A stretch of 64,000 bases of DNA, taken from NCBI RefSeq assembly GCF_000169175.1, contig NZ_AAWS01000037.1, positions 1 through 64,000 on the forward strand, read 5' to 3'. The stretch comes from Microscilla marina ATCC 23134. Its GTDB lineage: Bacteria; Bacteroidota; Bacteroidia; Cytophagales; Microscillaceae. The notes under the pieces were generated by a model. It was not told the DNA's origin. It ran no database searches and worked only from the letters and a program-made list of their open reading frames with translations. Below, one piece after another: positions 44,801 to 53,594 of the stretch (positions are counted from its first letter, which is position 1; each line of letters begins with the position of its first letter). A program made the translations under genes and the position numbers.

Positions 44801-47800
44801 CCACTGCTTTCGCCGTCTACAAAGTTGGCAAAACGGTAGTAATAGCGAAGCGGATCGGTTTTGGTTCGCCCAAAGAGCACCAAGTTTTTATCGTTGCTAC
44901 CAATAGAGCCTATTTCGTCGTAGATATACCCTCCTGCAATCTTCAAACGAGAAACTTCGGTATACTCGTCCAAGTATTTTTTATAGCTTCTTTCTACCAA
45001 GTCTTCCGTAATGTCGCCTTGCATCAAGTCTTGCTCTAGCACTTCAAAAGCGGGCGTTTTATAATCCGAATCTCGCAACTCAGGGCGAATGTAGTTTTCG
45101 GGGTATAAAAATACTTTTCGGTTGGCTTCCCACACCCGATAATTGCGCATCCATTCCCATTGTCTTCTCAGCCTCTCTTTTACCTCTTCATCGTTCGAGC
45201 CCGCAAGGTCTACATTCTCTAGGTTGATAAAATAGCGGTGGAAGTATAGCTGAGTAGCAGCAATGGCTTCTTTAATACGCGAAGTAGTCGCCTCGCTTTC
45301 CATCATTACATCAATCAATGTTTTCTCGTACAGATCGCGCGCATCTAACAAATCGTCATCTATCGAAATGGCGTAAGGCACCAAGGCATCTCGTTTCAGG
45401 GTGTTAAGCTCCCCCTCTACTTGGTCTAGTCGTGCTTGGTAATTGTCGTTGCATTCTACCGTACCTAGCATTTGATAAATCTTGGTTTTGGCGGTAGTTC
45501 TATCTACCGAAGTGCCATACAGATTTACCCATACATCTTCATACAGTTTAGACGCGTCTACGTTTATTTCCTGTGCCTTGGTCAGGATGTCATACAGTTT
45601 GATGATGAGTTCTATGTCAAACTGTTTTTCAAACGAACTGAGCGACTCCAAAAATGCATTGTTTTGTTTTACCCAGCGCACTTCATCTTTGTCAAAGCCA
45701 AAGATTTCGGATACTGCCAAATAAGGTTCTTTTTCTATGCCGTCGCCTTGGTGTAGCAAACTAGGCAAGTTATATTGATCGCTGATGAAGGTATCGGCTA
45801 ACTTTTTAAATCGCGCCAATGCCAATACATCGCTCAATAGGTAGTCTGCCCAATCTCCCCAACGGTACTTAAATTCTTGTGGATAGATGTTGTCGTCATA
45901 GGTATGGTATCCATCAATTGCCATCACATACGACGTGTCCTTGGCAAAGTACATGCGCCCCTCAAACATAAAAGCAGCGTCCAACTCTTCTCTAAAGCCT
46001 TCGGGTAATTGGGCATGGTGGTCTTCGATGAGCATAGGATAGCCCGCATCGACATACTTTTCTAGTTCATCGTCTTCCGTAAACAACTCTTTTGGGTCAG
46101 TATAGCGGATAAATTGGTCGCCTTTGAACACCAACAAGCGCCCTTCTTCATCTATATAAGCGGCATCAATGGTTTGCCCGTTGTCGTCTTGAAAGTTGTT
46201 TTTGATTTTGCCAAAGTGATCGCTAATCGACAACAGCTCTGAGCCACTATTTGAGGCAATGTAGTTTTCATCTTTGAAAAGGTAAACCACCTCCTCGCTG
46301 TCAGTATAAACTGCGTTAATGCCATATTTAAAGTTATCAGGTACACTGCTCAGCCCTAGCTCCGTTGTCAAATCGTCTACAATCAATTTGGGGTAACCCT
46401 CGTCTATGTACCTATAGTAAGTGTCAGAATAACGAATGTATTGATCGCCTGAAAACAAATAGGTTTTGCCCGCGCTATCAACAAAAGCGGCATCTACTTG
46501 TCCCTGCTCCTGAAAGTTGTTGCGTACCTTGCCCAAATGCCCTGTGTCTAGTCTATCATATTTGTGCTTCGAGCCTACATACAATTTATTATTCAAGAAG
46601 ACATAGGTATTTCTGGGGTTGGTATAAACGCCCGTCATACGAAGCTCCTCTTCCGACTCTTCTATCTCGTCAATGGCATACTGAAACTCCTTGGGCATAA
46701 AACTAAAAGGTGCTTCTGTCCTTAAATCTTTTGCCACTTCTTTGGGGTAACCATCGTCTACATAGCGATAATCGGAAGTAGAATAACGGACATACTTGTT
46801 TCCAGAAATCAGGTAAGTGATTTGCTCATTGTATACAAAAGCCGCATCTACTACATCGGCAAAGCTATTGCTCACCAATCCCCAGTGATCTTTTATCTCG
46901 GTTACACCAGAAAAAGCGCCCCCTGCGTAGGTCACATAATGGTCTTCATTGAAGAAATAGAGGGTACCATCGGCTCCTTCAAAAGCAGTTTTTACCTCCT
47001 GAAAAGTGGTTTTATTAAAAGGGAAGTTCTCATAGAGCAACTCTAAGTCTTTGGGATACGACCAGTTCTCTTCGTTGGTGTTATAGCGGATAAATTGCTG
47101 ACCTTTGATGAAGATCATATTCTCGCCTTGCATCAACATAGTATCAAAGTGATCGAAGCCTTTTTCGGCTTGTTGTTGCGGGATGCCAAAGAAGCTAATG
47201 TCGGCTTTTTTAGGATACCCAGCGTCGGGTTTTTCGTAGGTGTCGTTAGAGTATACCACATACCTAAAGTGACCGTGAACGTCGGCTTTTTCGAATAAGT
47301 AAGTTTTGCCATCTTTTACATAGGCAAGCATTACGTTATTTAAGCCTCCCCACTTACTCGAAATAAGTTCTGGCGGGTCTTCGGTCTGCTTTTGTACGTA
47401 GGTATCAGTCTCGTACACAAAGTATTGGTTGCCACTAAAAACATAGGTTTTGCCATCTCTGCCCACAAAAGCCGCATCAATGGTTTCGTTGATTTCTATG
47501 TTGTTTCTGGCAATGCCCCATTCTTCGCCTGTGGCATATTCCAAATCAAGCAAGGTGTTGTAACACTCGGTACCTTTAAACACATAGGTATTTTCGTCGG
47601 TGCCCCTTAATACCGCACTTGCCTCGGTTCTAAACACATCGGGTGCCGCATCCAAGAAATTGGGCGTTTCGTCCACCTTCTCAATTTCTTCGGCTTCTAA
47701 GCTACTGGCACGTCTCCAAATACCATCCTCAAGGGTGTAGACACTACCATAACCAGCGGTTACTGCCGAAATACCTAAAAATTCATCAGAGGTATAGACT

Positions 47801-50800
47801 CCTTTGTGGTGGTCTTCGTCATCGGAAACAACGTGTAAACTGCCCCCGTCAAACACATATACATTGCGATCATCGGCATAAGCCGCAGTTATTTTATGTA
47901 TTTTATCTTGTAACTCACCAAAACGAGGCTCTTCCTTGAGGTCAGCCAACTTTTTGGGGTAACCCTGTTCTACTTTAGTGTAGTCGTCAACGAGGTAACG
48001 GAATATTTGGTCGCCCGCAAAAATATAGGTGTGACGGTTGATATCCACATAGTCATCTCCGTTGTCGTCTTCTTCGTCTTCGCGCGACTCTAATACAAGC
48101 GCCGCATCTACCTTACGGTGGCGTTCGATGTTGTTCTCTACTTCGCCCCAGTATTTGCTAATGGCTCGTGGGTAACCATTGTCTACCTTCCAAAAATCTC
48201 CATCAGAAATGCGCACATATTGGGTATCAGAGAAAAGGTATATTTTTCCGTCTTTGCCCGTAAAGGCAGCGGTGACGGTAGTAAAAGGCAGGTTATCCCA
48301 TTTTTCAATGATTTTTTCAGGCTCCGACCACCAGCGATTTGCCTCCTTGAACTCTACTACATACTCGCCCGAAAATAAATAATGAGTACCATTGGGTGCT
48401 TTAAAAACCGCGTCTACTTTTTCAAAGCCCGCATCAATTAATGATTGTGGGAAACTCCACCATTCATCGTCATTTTGATCTCTAGGAAACGTCTCCACCT
48501 CTTCAACATCGGGTAGGCTTTCTACTGGAGTAATGTAGCTGCTCTCGTCCTCGTCTTCTTCGTCTACCTCAGTGTAGTCAGGCGTAGAGTAGCGTACATA
48601 CATCTGGGTTTCGTTTTCGGCAACCCCAAACAAATACGTTTTACCATCTAGCACAAAAGCCGCCTCTACCTGCATCAGCCCCTTAAAATCTTCGGAAGTA
48701 GTGCGTGGATAACCAGGGTCAACTTTTGCGTAATTATTGCCCGAATAACGGAAGTATTGATCGCCACTAAAGACATAAACTCTACCATCCAATGCCGACA
48801 ATACCGCATCAACGGTTCCCGTGGTTTGGATATTATTTTGCACAATTCCCCAAGTATCGGCTAAGTCTAATAGTGCTATTTGGTCGTCGCCTTCGTTAAA
48901 GCTTACGGCATACTCGTCTTTCATAAAATGGAGCTTGCCATCTTCTCCTCTGAAGGCGGCATCTACTCCTTGGGCAAACTCATACGGAAGGGCTGGGTAT
49001 TGGTCTATGATGCGTTTGGGGAACCCCTCGGCTACTTGTATGCCTTCATTTTCGAGACAGTCGGTATACTTCACCATTACCTCTCCCGAAAACAAGTATA
49101 TATTGACCCCATCTTTTAGTATGGCATCGATATGGTTGCCCCCTGCAAACTCATACTCCATCTTTCCCCAGTGTTTGTCCACTGGCATCATTTTACCTTT
49201 GTGCTCGGAGCTTACAAACCCACGCCCATTAAATACATAAGAATAACCGTCAGTGCCCTCAAAGGCAGCACTAAACTTATGACCAAAATGCGGGGGAAGG
49301 TCTACCTTTAGGTTTTCATCTTTCCAGCTCTCGGCAATTTTTTTAGGGTATTCATCATCAATGTAATTGTGCCCATCAGAGTACCTTACATATTCATCAT
49401 TGGCAAATAAAAACAACCTTCCTTCTTCGTCTTTGTAAGCCATGTTTATCTCGGTAATGGCTTCGAAGTTGTTGTCTAAATTTCCAAATTCATTGTAGCG
49501 TACATCCCAAGTATCGCTGCCTTTTGGCAAGAGAAAGTAATAATCTTTGGTAAAAATATAGGTATTCCCCTCTTTGTCTTTAAAAGCGGCACTCACCTGA
49601 ATAGAGCCCCCTTCTTTTTCAAACAATAATCGAATTGGGTCATCCTCTAGCACGTCTCGCAAGTCGTCGTCATCTCGTTGCAAGTCAATCAAATCCTCAT
49701 CGCTTTCCAAATCCGTTTTGTCAACCAATTCATAGTCCGATTTGCGATAAATCCAGTACTTGCCATCGTGGAACAAGTAAATAAAATCATCTCCTTCCAG
49801 AATGGCGTCAATTTTTTCTATAGAAGTTGTTTCGGGTACATCTGCCTCAGTGATTACGTCAAGCGCTATTTTTTCGGGAAACTTGGCAGCCAAGTTCTGG
49901 TCACGGAAGGCAAGCGCTACTTCCTCTTTCGATAGTTGCAACTTGCCCGACAGCATCGCAAACTGGCGGATGCGTTTGAAGGCACTATTGAAAGCCGCAT
50001 CTAGGGGTTCTTTGGTCACCGTATCTAATACATTGACTGCCCTAAAAATGGGTAACATCCAAGCCGCCTTTATGTCTGGTTGCCCTTCAAATACCTCGCG
50101 CGATATGGATTGCATAATGTTGGCATCTAGCCCAAAAATGCTCTGCAATTGGTCGTATAAAAAACGGTCTTGTTTTTCGGCAGTCTCTTTCAATACCGTT
50201 TGAATCACCTCTTGCGCTTCTTTTACTTGCTTGGCTACTGCCTGTAGCAAAAAGAATATATCTTTGTTGTAATCTTCAAATCCTTTTACGTGGAACGAGA
50301 GGGCATTATTCGAGTCTAAGTAATGCTCCAAGGCACCCATGGGCAACTTATTATCTTCAGTGATCACCTCCATGCGGCGAAGTAAATGCATTGCCTCTTC
50401 GGTTTCATCCTTAGAGAATTTTAAGTCTTGGAAGGCTTGCGTTGTTACATGGAAAGCTTCAGTAGTTTTGACAATGCTTGCCATGCGATCAAATAAGATG
50501 GTGCCAGGCAGGTTATCAAAATAATAGCTTAAAATAAATTCTTTTTTATTCTCCTCATCCAAGAAAAACGCTCTTGAGGTAGGCAATAACTTAGCGCCAT
50601 GGATATACTCGTCTTGCAAGTCTTGGTAAGCCCATGTAGCTACAATCTCATCTGCTATTGGGCTTAGCGAAGCCACACTTACGGTCATGTATTCCTGCTG
50701 AACACCCTCTACTTTTTGTTTGAGCAAACGAAGAATGTCATGGCGATGAGGATAGAAATGAAGCGCCAGTTCAAACTCCTTGACATCTTCTTTAAGCAAG

Positions 50801-53277
50801 CGGTGTTTATCCTTTACTACATGGTTTTTATCTATGTATTTATTGAAGATCAGGTTCTCAACCAACGCACCTATTTCTGTTTCTTTTAAAGGCAATTCGC
50901 TAAAAATTGATTTACCAATCATCAATTGCCCTTCTTCAAACATTTTGAGTTTTTTCTCAAACTGTGCATACACTTGAGGGGCATAATCATTAATATCTAT
51001 TTCTGTATCAAAATCTTCTTCGTTCTCACTTTTGGCAAAGAAAAATGGGTGTTGAATGTTCCCGTCTTCATCTATATAATTATTAAAAATGAGGCTATCA
51101 TACAATTCGTTTTGCTCACCTTTGCTCAGCCCTAACGCCTCAAAATCTGATGGAAATATAGAAATGCTCAGGTCTTCCAATGTTTCACCCTCTTGCACCT
51201 CTGCCTCTTCAAAAAGCGCTTGGAAGATGTTAAATATCTGATGGCGAAGGTAAGTAAAGTTAGTTTCGAGGCGAAAGTACTGGCTATCCTTGGGAAACAC
51301 ATTGGGTTGTATCACCCCTTGTTCATTTATATAGCCTATCATCACCAAGTTTCGAAACATCTTCTCCGCTAGTTTCTCCTCAATGCCCAAATTGGTAAAA
51401 TCTAGGCTAGTAACCCAAGCAAGTTGATCTACCGCCTTATGAGCCATCTTTTTGGCTTTTTCTTTCGAATAGTTGACCAAGCGCACATCATGTCCACATG
51501 ATTTTGCCTTGTTGATGGCTTCCAATGTGCGATAAATTACCCCAGAGGCGCGTTTATCAAAGGGGGCTCGAATAAAAGACTCAGGCTTGAGGACTATAGA
51601 TTTAAACCCTTGATAAATGCCATCTAGCGCGGTTATTTTAGCTCCTTGCGAAGCCGCTTCTGCTTCTTCTGTTTTGAATTTACCCGTGGTTATTTGCCAT
51701 AAGGCATCGGCAGTAAAGCCATGCTCCATCATCCACTTAGCAACATAATGCAAGGTATGAATCAGCCACTGCTGGTCTTTTACGTCCGAGCCCATAAAAA
51801 TCTCGTAACAGTCTTGCGTAGAAGGCAAGTAACTAAGGAAGATGTTTTGTTGATTGTGGTTGGCAATGGTAGGGTCAACCTCCAGCACATCAAAAAGCGT
51901 AAACAACTCTTCGTGACCAATATCTAGTAAAGATGATAGTTTCGTGAAACGGTAAAGGAAGTTGAGCAAGTCCATCTTGTTCTCTTCTAGCAACCAAAGG
52001 CTCTCCTCGACCTCTTTGTCGTCCAAACGCTGGATAATCTTTTCCAGGTCAAGTTTAGAAAGTCCCAATACATAGCGTACCCGTTTTCTGAAGTCATAGT
52101 TGTCTTCCGAAAACAAGTCGGCATAATAAGGTATTTCCGTATACTCCTCTTCTTCTTGAAACTCTATAGCCAAATCTACCGATCCCAAGATATAGCGCTC
52201 GTCAAATTGCACACACTTATTGTTAAAAATGCGGTTGAAGAGATCTTTGGGTTCCTCTTCTTCGGTTTGCCCCATTTCGTTGATGGTAGACAGCAATGCC
52301 ACCACTACCTCATAGTCTACATCAAAGGCTTCTTTGAGTTTTTTTACCGAGGCAACCATAGCCACTGCATCCGCATCTAGGGTATTATTGCAGCAGTGCC
52401 TAATGATCAAATCTAAGTCGGTGAAACTGATGCCTATTTTGTTAGCAAAACGGGTAAAACGGCTGACCCTGTCGTACCAATCATACGGCAACTCATTGTA
52501 GGTATTGCCATCGTCGTCTTTCCAAGTTCCCTCCGAATCGTTGCTCCAAACAATGTAGGTTTCAGTATCGTCTAGCAAGGCATAGCCATCGCCTGCCAAG
52601 TCATTATTGATATAAAAATTGACTTGAAAGCCATACTCTTCTTCGCGCAAGTTTTGATACAGTAATTCCCTGGCTTGTACCCCCGTGAGGTCGGTGGTTT
52701 CTAAAAAGGTAGTGACATTGGCCATGTATGCCTGAAAGCCCAGGTCTGAGGTGTCGTCATCGCTTGAATAGTTATAGTATTTCCGAACAGGCCCATAACT
52801 ATGCTCCGAAATGATCATCTCGTGCTTTTCTTCCGAGAGGTCTAGGTATTCTCTAGCAATAATGCCATCGTCGTGCTCCAGCGAAAAAGTTTTATACAGT
52901 TCTTCAGCAGAAATGCCCAAGTGCTTTAAGTAGAGTTGAACTTCGGCATGATCTAAGTTGAAGGGCATGTTAAAAGGATAAGAAGCCTCAAGCAAATCAG
53001 TGTACACACTGTCTCCAATTTTGGTCTCAAGTACTTCGTTAACTACCTCCAAATAAGGAATTTCTTCGAAAGAATTTTCATAATCAAGAATAATATTACG
53101 TATGTCAGGACGCCTGGTTTTTACATCTTCGGTAGAAGAAAACTCATCGTCCATCATTTGCAGTAAATCTGCCAAATAAGCAGCAGGAGAATAAACTGAT
53201 CTTGATTCATCGCCTTCTTTGAAGTCTAAGTCTCCGAAAAGAGCTTCATAGTCTGGCAGATCATTAAATGTACTCAT
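38884..53277 (-). CDS. Giant TcA-like Tc-toxin protein with about 35 hemopexin repeats
   Basis: The 4797-residue protein has no signal peptide. Residues 1-150 match the VRP1/TcA N-terminus (SPAAYLADLLQMMDDEF, RRPDIRNIILDYENSFEEIP, YPFNMPFNLDHAEVQLYLK). Helical shell to about 1150. Hemopexin array I spans about 1154-2475. The neuraminidase-like ABC_toxin_N region spans about 2475-2870 (RVWEANRKVFLYPENYIRPE). A Ser/Asp tract lies near 2880, and hemopexin array II spans about 3089-3697. The TcA core follows from about 3710 (GIYYWEIFFHAPFHIAMSLN), then a coiled-coil stalk and pore at about 4170-4455 with a hydrophobic tip (IAGIALQSVAAFGYILSAIA) and a TcB-binding-like domain at 4475-4797. Known TcA proteins are about 2500 residues; the excess is mostly hemopexin blades. 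TcA pentamers bind receptors and translocate toxin from TcB-TcC, but neither gene is in this window. No frameshift is seen. Confidence 0.93.
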   Translation of the reverse strand: MSTFNDLPDYEALFGDLDFKEGDESRSVYSPAAYLADLLQMMDDEFSSTEDVKTRRPDIRNIILDYENSFEEIPYLEVVNEVLETKIGDSVYTDLLEASYPFNMPFNLDHAEVQLYLKHLGISAEELYKTFSLEHDDGIIAREYLDLSEEKHEMIISEHSYGPVRKYYNYSSDDDTSDLGFQAYMANVTTFLETTDLTGVQARELLYQNLREEEYGFQVNFYINNDLAGDGYALLDDTETYIVWSNDSEGTWKDDDGNTYNELPYDWYDRVSRFTRFANKIGISFTDLDLIIRHCCNNTLDADAVAMVASVKKLKEAFDVDYEVVVALLSTINEMGQTEEEEPKDLFNRIFNNKCVQFDERYILGSVDLAIEFQEEEEYTEIPYYADLFSEDNYDFRKRVRYVLGLSKLDLEKIIQRLDDKEVEESLWLLEENKMDLLNFLYRFTKLSSLLDIGHEELFTLFDVLEVDPTIANHNQQNIFLSYLPSTQDCYEIFMGSDVKDQQWLIHTLHYVAKWMMEHGFTADALWQITTGKFKTEEAEAASQGAKITALDGIYQGFKSIVLKPESFIRAPFDKRASGVIYRTLEAINKAKSCGHDVRLVNYSKEKAKKMAHKAVDQLAWVTSLDFTNLGIEEKLAEKMFRNLVMIGYINEQGVIQPNVFPKDSQYFRLETNFTYLRHQIFNIFQALFEEAEVQEGETLEDLSISIFPSDFEALGLSKGEQNELYDSLIFNNYIDEDGNIQHPFFFAKSENEEDFDTEIDINDYAPQVYAQFEKKLKMFEEGQLMIGKSIFSELPLKETEIGALVENLIFNKYIDKNHVVKDKHRLLKEDVKEFELALHFYPHRHDILRLLKQKVEGVQQEYMTVSVASLSPIADEIVATWAYQDLQDEYIHGAKLLPTSRAFFLDEENKKEFILSYYFDNLPGTILFDRMASIVKTTEAFHVTTQAFQDLKFSKDETEEAMHLLRRMEVITEDNKLPMGALEHYLDSNNALSFHVKGFEDYNKDIFFLLQAVAKQVKEAQEVIQTVLKETAEKQDRFLYDQLQSIFGLDANIMQSISREVFEGQPDIKAAWMLPIFRAVNVLDTVTKEPLDAAFNSAFKRIRQFAMLSGKLQLSKEEVALAFRDQNLAAKFPEKIALDVITEADVPETTSIEKIDAILEGDDFIYLFHDGKYWIYRKSDYELVDKTDLESDEDLIDLQRDDDDLRDVLEDDPIRLLFEKEGGSIQVSAAFKDKEGNTYIFTKDYYFLLPKGSDTWDVRYNEFGNLDNNFEAITEINMAYKDEEGRLFLFANDEYVRYSDGHNYIDDEYPKKIAESWKDENLKVDLPPHFGHKFSAAFEGTDGYSYVFNGRGFVSSEHKGKMMPVDKHWGKMEYEFAGGNHIDAILKDGVNIYLFSGEVMVKYTDCLENEGIQVAEGFPKRIIDQYPALPYEFAQGVDAAFRGEDGKLHFMKDEYAVSFNEGDDQIALLDLADTWGIVQNNIQTTGTVDAVLSALDGRVYVFSGDQYFRYSGNNYAKVDPGYPRTTSEDFKGLMQVEAAFVLDGKTYLFGVAENETQMYVRYSTPDYTEVDEEDEDESSYITPVESLPDVEEVETFPRDQNDDEWWSFPQSLIDAGFEKVDAVFKAPNGTHYLFSGEYVVEFKEANRWWSEPEKIIEKWDNLPFTTVTAAFTGKDGKIYLFSDTQYVRISDGDFWKVDNGYPRAISKYWGEVENNIERHRKVDAALVLESREDEEDDNGDDYVDINRHTYIFAGDQIFRYLVDDYTKVEQGYPKKLADLKEEPRFGELQDKIHKITAAYADDRNVYVFDGGSLHVVSDDEDHHKGVYTSDEFLGISAVTAGYGSVYTLEDGIWRRASSLEAEEIEKVDETPNFLDAAPDVFRTEASAVLRGTDENTYVFKGTECYNTLLDLEYATGEEWGIARNNIEINETIDAAFVGRDGKTYVFSGNQYFVYETDTYVQKQTEDPPELISSKWGGLNNVMLAYVKDGKTYLFEKADVHGHFRYVVYSNDTYEKPDAGYPKKADISFFGIPQQQAEKGFDHFDTMLMQGENMIFIKGQQFIRYNTNEENWSYPKDLELLYENFPFNKTTFQEVKTAFEGADGTLYFFNEDHYVTYAGGAFSGVTEIKDHWGLVSNSFADVVDAAFVYNEQITYLISGNKYVRYSTSDYRYVDDGYPKEVAKDLRTEAPFSFMPKEFQYAIDEIEESEEELRMTGVYTNPRNTYVFLNNKLYVGSKHKYDRLDTGHLGKVRNNFQEQGQVDAAFVDSAGKTYLFSGDQYIRYSDTYYRYIDEGYPKLIVDDLTTELGLSSVPDNFKYGINAVYTDSEEVVYLFKDENYIASNSGSELLSISDHFGKIKNNFQDDNGQTIDAAYIDEEGRLLVFKGDQFIRYTDPKELFTEDDELEKYVDAGYPMLIEDHHAQLPEGFREELDAAFMFEGRMYFAKDTSYVMAIDGYHTYDDNIYPQEFKYRWGDWADYLLSDVLALARFKKLADTFISDQYNLPSLLHQGDGIEKEPYLAVSEIFGFDKDEVRWVKQNNAFLESLSSFEKQFDIELIIKLYDILTKAQEINVDASKLYEDVWVNLYGTSVDRTTAKTKIYQMLGTVECNDNYQARLDQVEGELNTLKRDALVPYAISIDDDLLDARDLYEKTLIDVMMESEATTSRIKEAIAATQLYFHRYFINLENVDLAGSNDEEVKERLRRQWEWMRNYRVWEANRKVFLYPENYIRPELRDSDYKTPAFEVLEQDLMQGDITEDLVERSYKKYLDEYTEVSRLKIAGGYIYDEIGSIGSNDKNLVLFGRTKTDPLRYYYRFANFVDGESSGATWEPWKKVEVAIESTKVYPVYAFYRVFVFWATVERIMDDEDEQDSSTAAVATTTDDDDIQYFTSSSSSSSSGGGYYRVNIYYSFYNLNDEWSQPQLLDTSIETQGKITDVELFVENAEKIDGYDDDDYENIVISCKYTYYDFSVLSLPYFLKRIYTKSSLVKTKQVAYSLTSELVTYSADTPDFENKGMEVFEHLFPSEDSSQLNSNDIVMLNSIENSLDGPWFTYDYKGGGFLVKPSVVALSTDKWPQSLSTNTENLPTDENITAAFYDGASIYYMVGNMYYVYDGSSVIESGNNSARWAQVQNNIQADYGIDAGYNDGTNVYLFSGDQYYKYLTDGGDLAEEYYPKLIENNELGIPTDWGNVDAAFQGDDGNAYLFNNASSKYVVAGSNSDGSAISSKWGILTNNFSGASTPVVGSFVYNDTLYVFNSDQWIRYSSMAKADDGTISAATPEVIKTGDFSRFIVEEFGFDEVTASIYAGKTLTSVCYTSTDNLLRVYFDGLLVCFDLSSKTIDNGDEWSADILVYSESEKIFITSTGSSSNKLGLYQGSYDSFKGYFFLKDKNSNKIAVDAAFSYNNFIYILSGDQYWTLAPDQIKLKSSNNNNKVTNIFLSEDSKTISNTFGLSLTFDNSGIDAAFTLDGYTYLLSGENYVRYEGADYNTVETVGTIASLLPGLPSNWSGTVDAAFTYFDSKTYLFNSAKNQSLELSSDFDTSNTETITVDWGNLNTQNFDASNIDAAYVLDSKVYLFSEDQFIAHSIEVDEEGNVTVSQEMDENYPKTIGNGVSDVSAAFVLNGNVYLIVDSQYYKILSTETPDNFDDSDGATIKGNWGNFPSDLHTGMTAALNKNSKLYFIQNGQFIDYVVDDEDEAVPYEIDDVNYEIVRLTTSTADALNQALLASVDTPTGIGGLLNATVQQTDETPSFSREAGSSGPTTIEADPNNVESSGLPVSTHLDFDSANGIYYWEIFFHAPFHIAMSLNTDQKFEYAKEWYEYIFDPTETSNYWKFLPFLATDISALLTSMEGSLEYFGSDGDDARAKLESFSTLLIEFNPVFQGYTSLDNVSIGTYTDSAEGEVTRTLANIESWPTYTELSLAVTNLTTSSNDADQQTLLENAQTNLQEVLAICAKLDYRYELMQNTTSQISTYLDDPFDPHTIAEYRKIAYRKAIMMNYIDNLLDWGDMLFRQYTRESINEARMLYVLAYDLLGKKPENLGEKVLSDDVAYSELKQYTGLDDDYDFIFDLENANYDEEEEKIISAYDSFSFAGMVHDSIADPYFFVPENSLFIDYWGRVEDRLYKIRHSLNIMGIKQPLPLFQPPIDPMALVNAAAGGGGFSSALAGLTMEVPHYRFGYMLNKAKEFAQKVEQFGSDLLAAIEKKDAEALSILQNKNEHNILHLTTQIKEKNIEEAEKNIENLEESKKTAELQKLHYDTLISDGWLDEETQQMDLMIAGIALQSVAAFGYILSAIAKVVPQFNMGPFNFGVTTGGMQAGEFLESTNESFQTTGEALMTSGELVGMRAQHQRSVQDWELQRDMADGEIKQLEIQILSAKIQKEVAQRELEVHKKEIENNQSIANFMTDKFSNKALYQWMSSKLSSMYYDSYKMAHDMAKQAEKAFQFETGTPASEVSYIGGTYWDSQKKGLLAGSSLGFDLSRMEKAYIEQDSRTFEITKNISLLELDPLAFMQLKSKGVCEFRLTEALFDYDFPGHYKRQVKTIALAFDIGEGQYVNATLTQLNNKVLLEPDTKAVKHLLDAKGTQPMSIRNDWKANQQVALSYVDQYTENNGLFELRYYDDRYLPFEGTGAVSLWRLELNGKKGFTYNVKDLLDVTIKLRYTAVQGGSAFANAVKGALKPYHTTSFVDIAYNFTDAWNNFMLSDEQDLELTFTRDMFPSMSGSKVNGLFLKYDYEGDQKPTFLLNDETKLTDSTYLEIGNLSVAKEGSTWKFTVQGDKSMISNVEMIASYKAKVE
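42185..44013 (-). repeat. Hemopexin repeat array II (about 10-11 units)
   Basis: Residues about 3089-3697 of the TcA-like protein hold 10-11 hemopexin units of the pattern DAAF-x-DG-x-YLFSGDQY-x-RY, one of them degenerate (near residue 3330, around TSVCYTSTDNLLRVYF). Array II sits after the neuraminidase-like region and is separated from array I by about 600 residues. Confidence 0.8.
45852..49818 (-). repeat. Hemopexin repeat array I (about 24 units)
   Basis: Residues about 1154-2475 hold about 24 hemopexin units, typically VDAAFVxxDGKTYLFSGDQY, then VRYS and a VDxGYPKxI linker ending in Trp. As hemopexin blades fold in fours, about six propellers are expected. Units differ from each other more than in a recent duplication, and the Asp-rich linkers (EDEEDDNGDD near residue 1730) make the array very acidic. 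Confidence 0.85.
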
Positions 53278-53594
53278 GATTTAGGTGGTTATGTTTAGTT
53301 TAGGAACAATGTTCAAAATAAGTTTCGAGATTGAGCATAAGTTTTAAATCGGACAATTATTGCGATCATGTTCCTTAGAGATTGAAAAGTTTTTTTGAAC
53401 TTGTTGGGGCGCTTCAGAGCCTGAAGCACCCACAAAGCTTTCATTAATAATTTGTTAGCTAAGCTTTCAAACGCTTAAAAATTGGGCAAAGCAATGCCAT
53501 GCAACCCCTTGGTTATCTTTTGATAAGACCAAAAAATTGGAAGTATTTTTAAATGTCGTTCTGCTATGCGATTAAAATAAATTGAGGAGTCAAA
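53278..53594. other. Intergenic region upstream of the TcA-like gene
   Basis: The 317 bases hold the short copy of an inverted-repeat element (53302-53375) and a GC-rich hairpin GGGGCGCTTCAG-AGC-CTGAAGCACCC at 53406-53431. No promoter box was identified for the giant gene, so it may be read from upstream of the 148-residue protein gene. Confidence 0.5.
53302..53375. repeat. Short copy (74 bp) of the AGGAACATG inverted-repeat element
   Basis: It starts with AGGAACAATG and ends with CATGTTCCT, an inverted repeat with one bulged base. Its two outer segments (TTCAAAATAAGTTTCGAGAT and CGGACAATTATTGCGATCA) are near-identical to those of the 218-bp element at 54827-55044, and it lacks about 145 internal bases. 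Confidence 0.75.

Noticed and set aside
46365-49240. Several plus-strand frames of 70-139 codons antisense to the hemopexin array
   Set aside because: They mirror the repeated codon pattern of the sense gene, recur with the repeat period and have no independent start signals.
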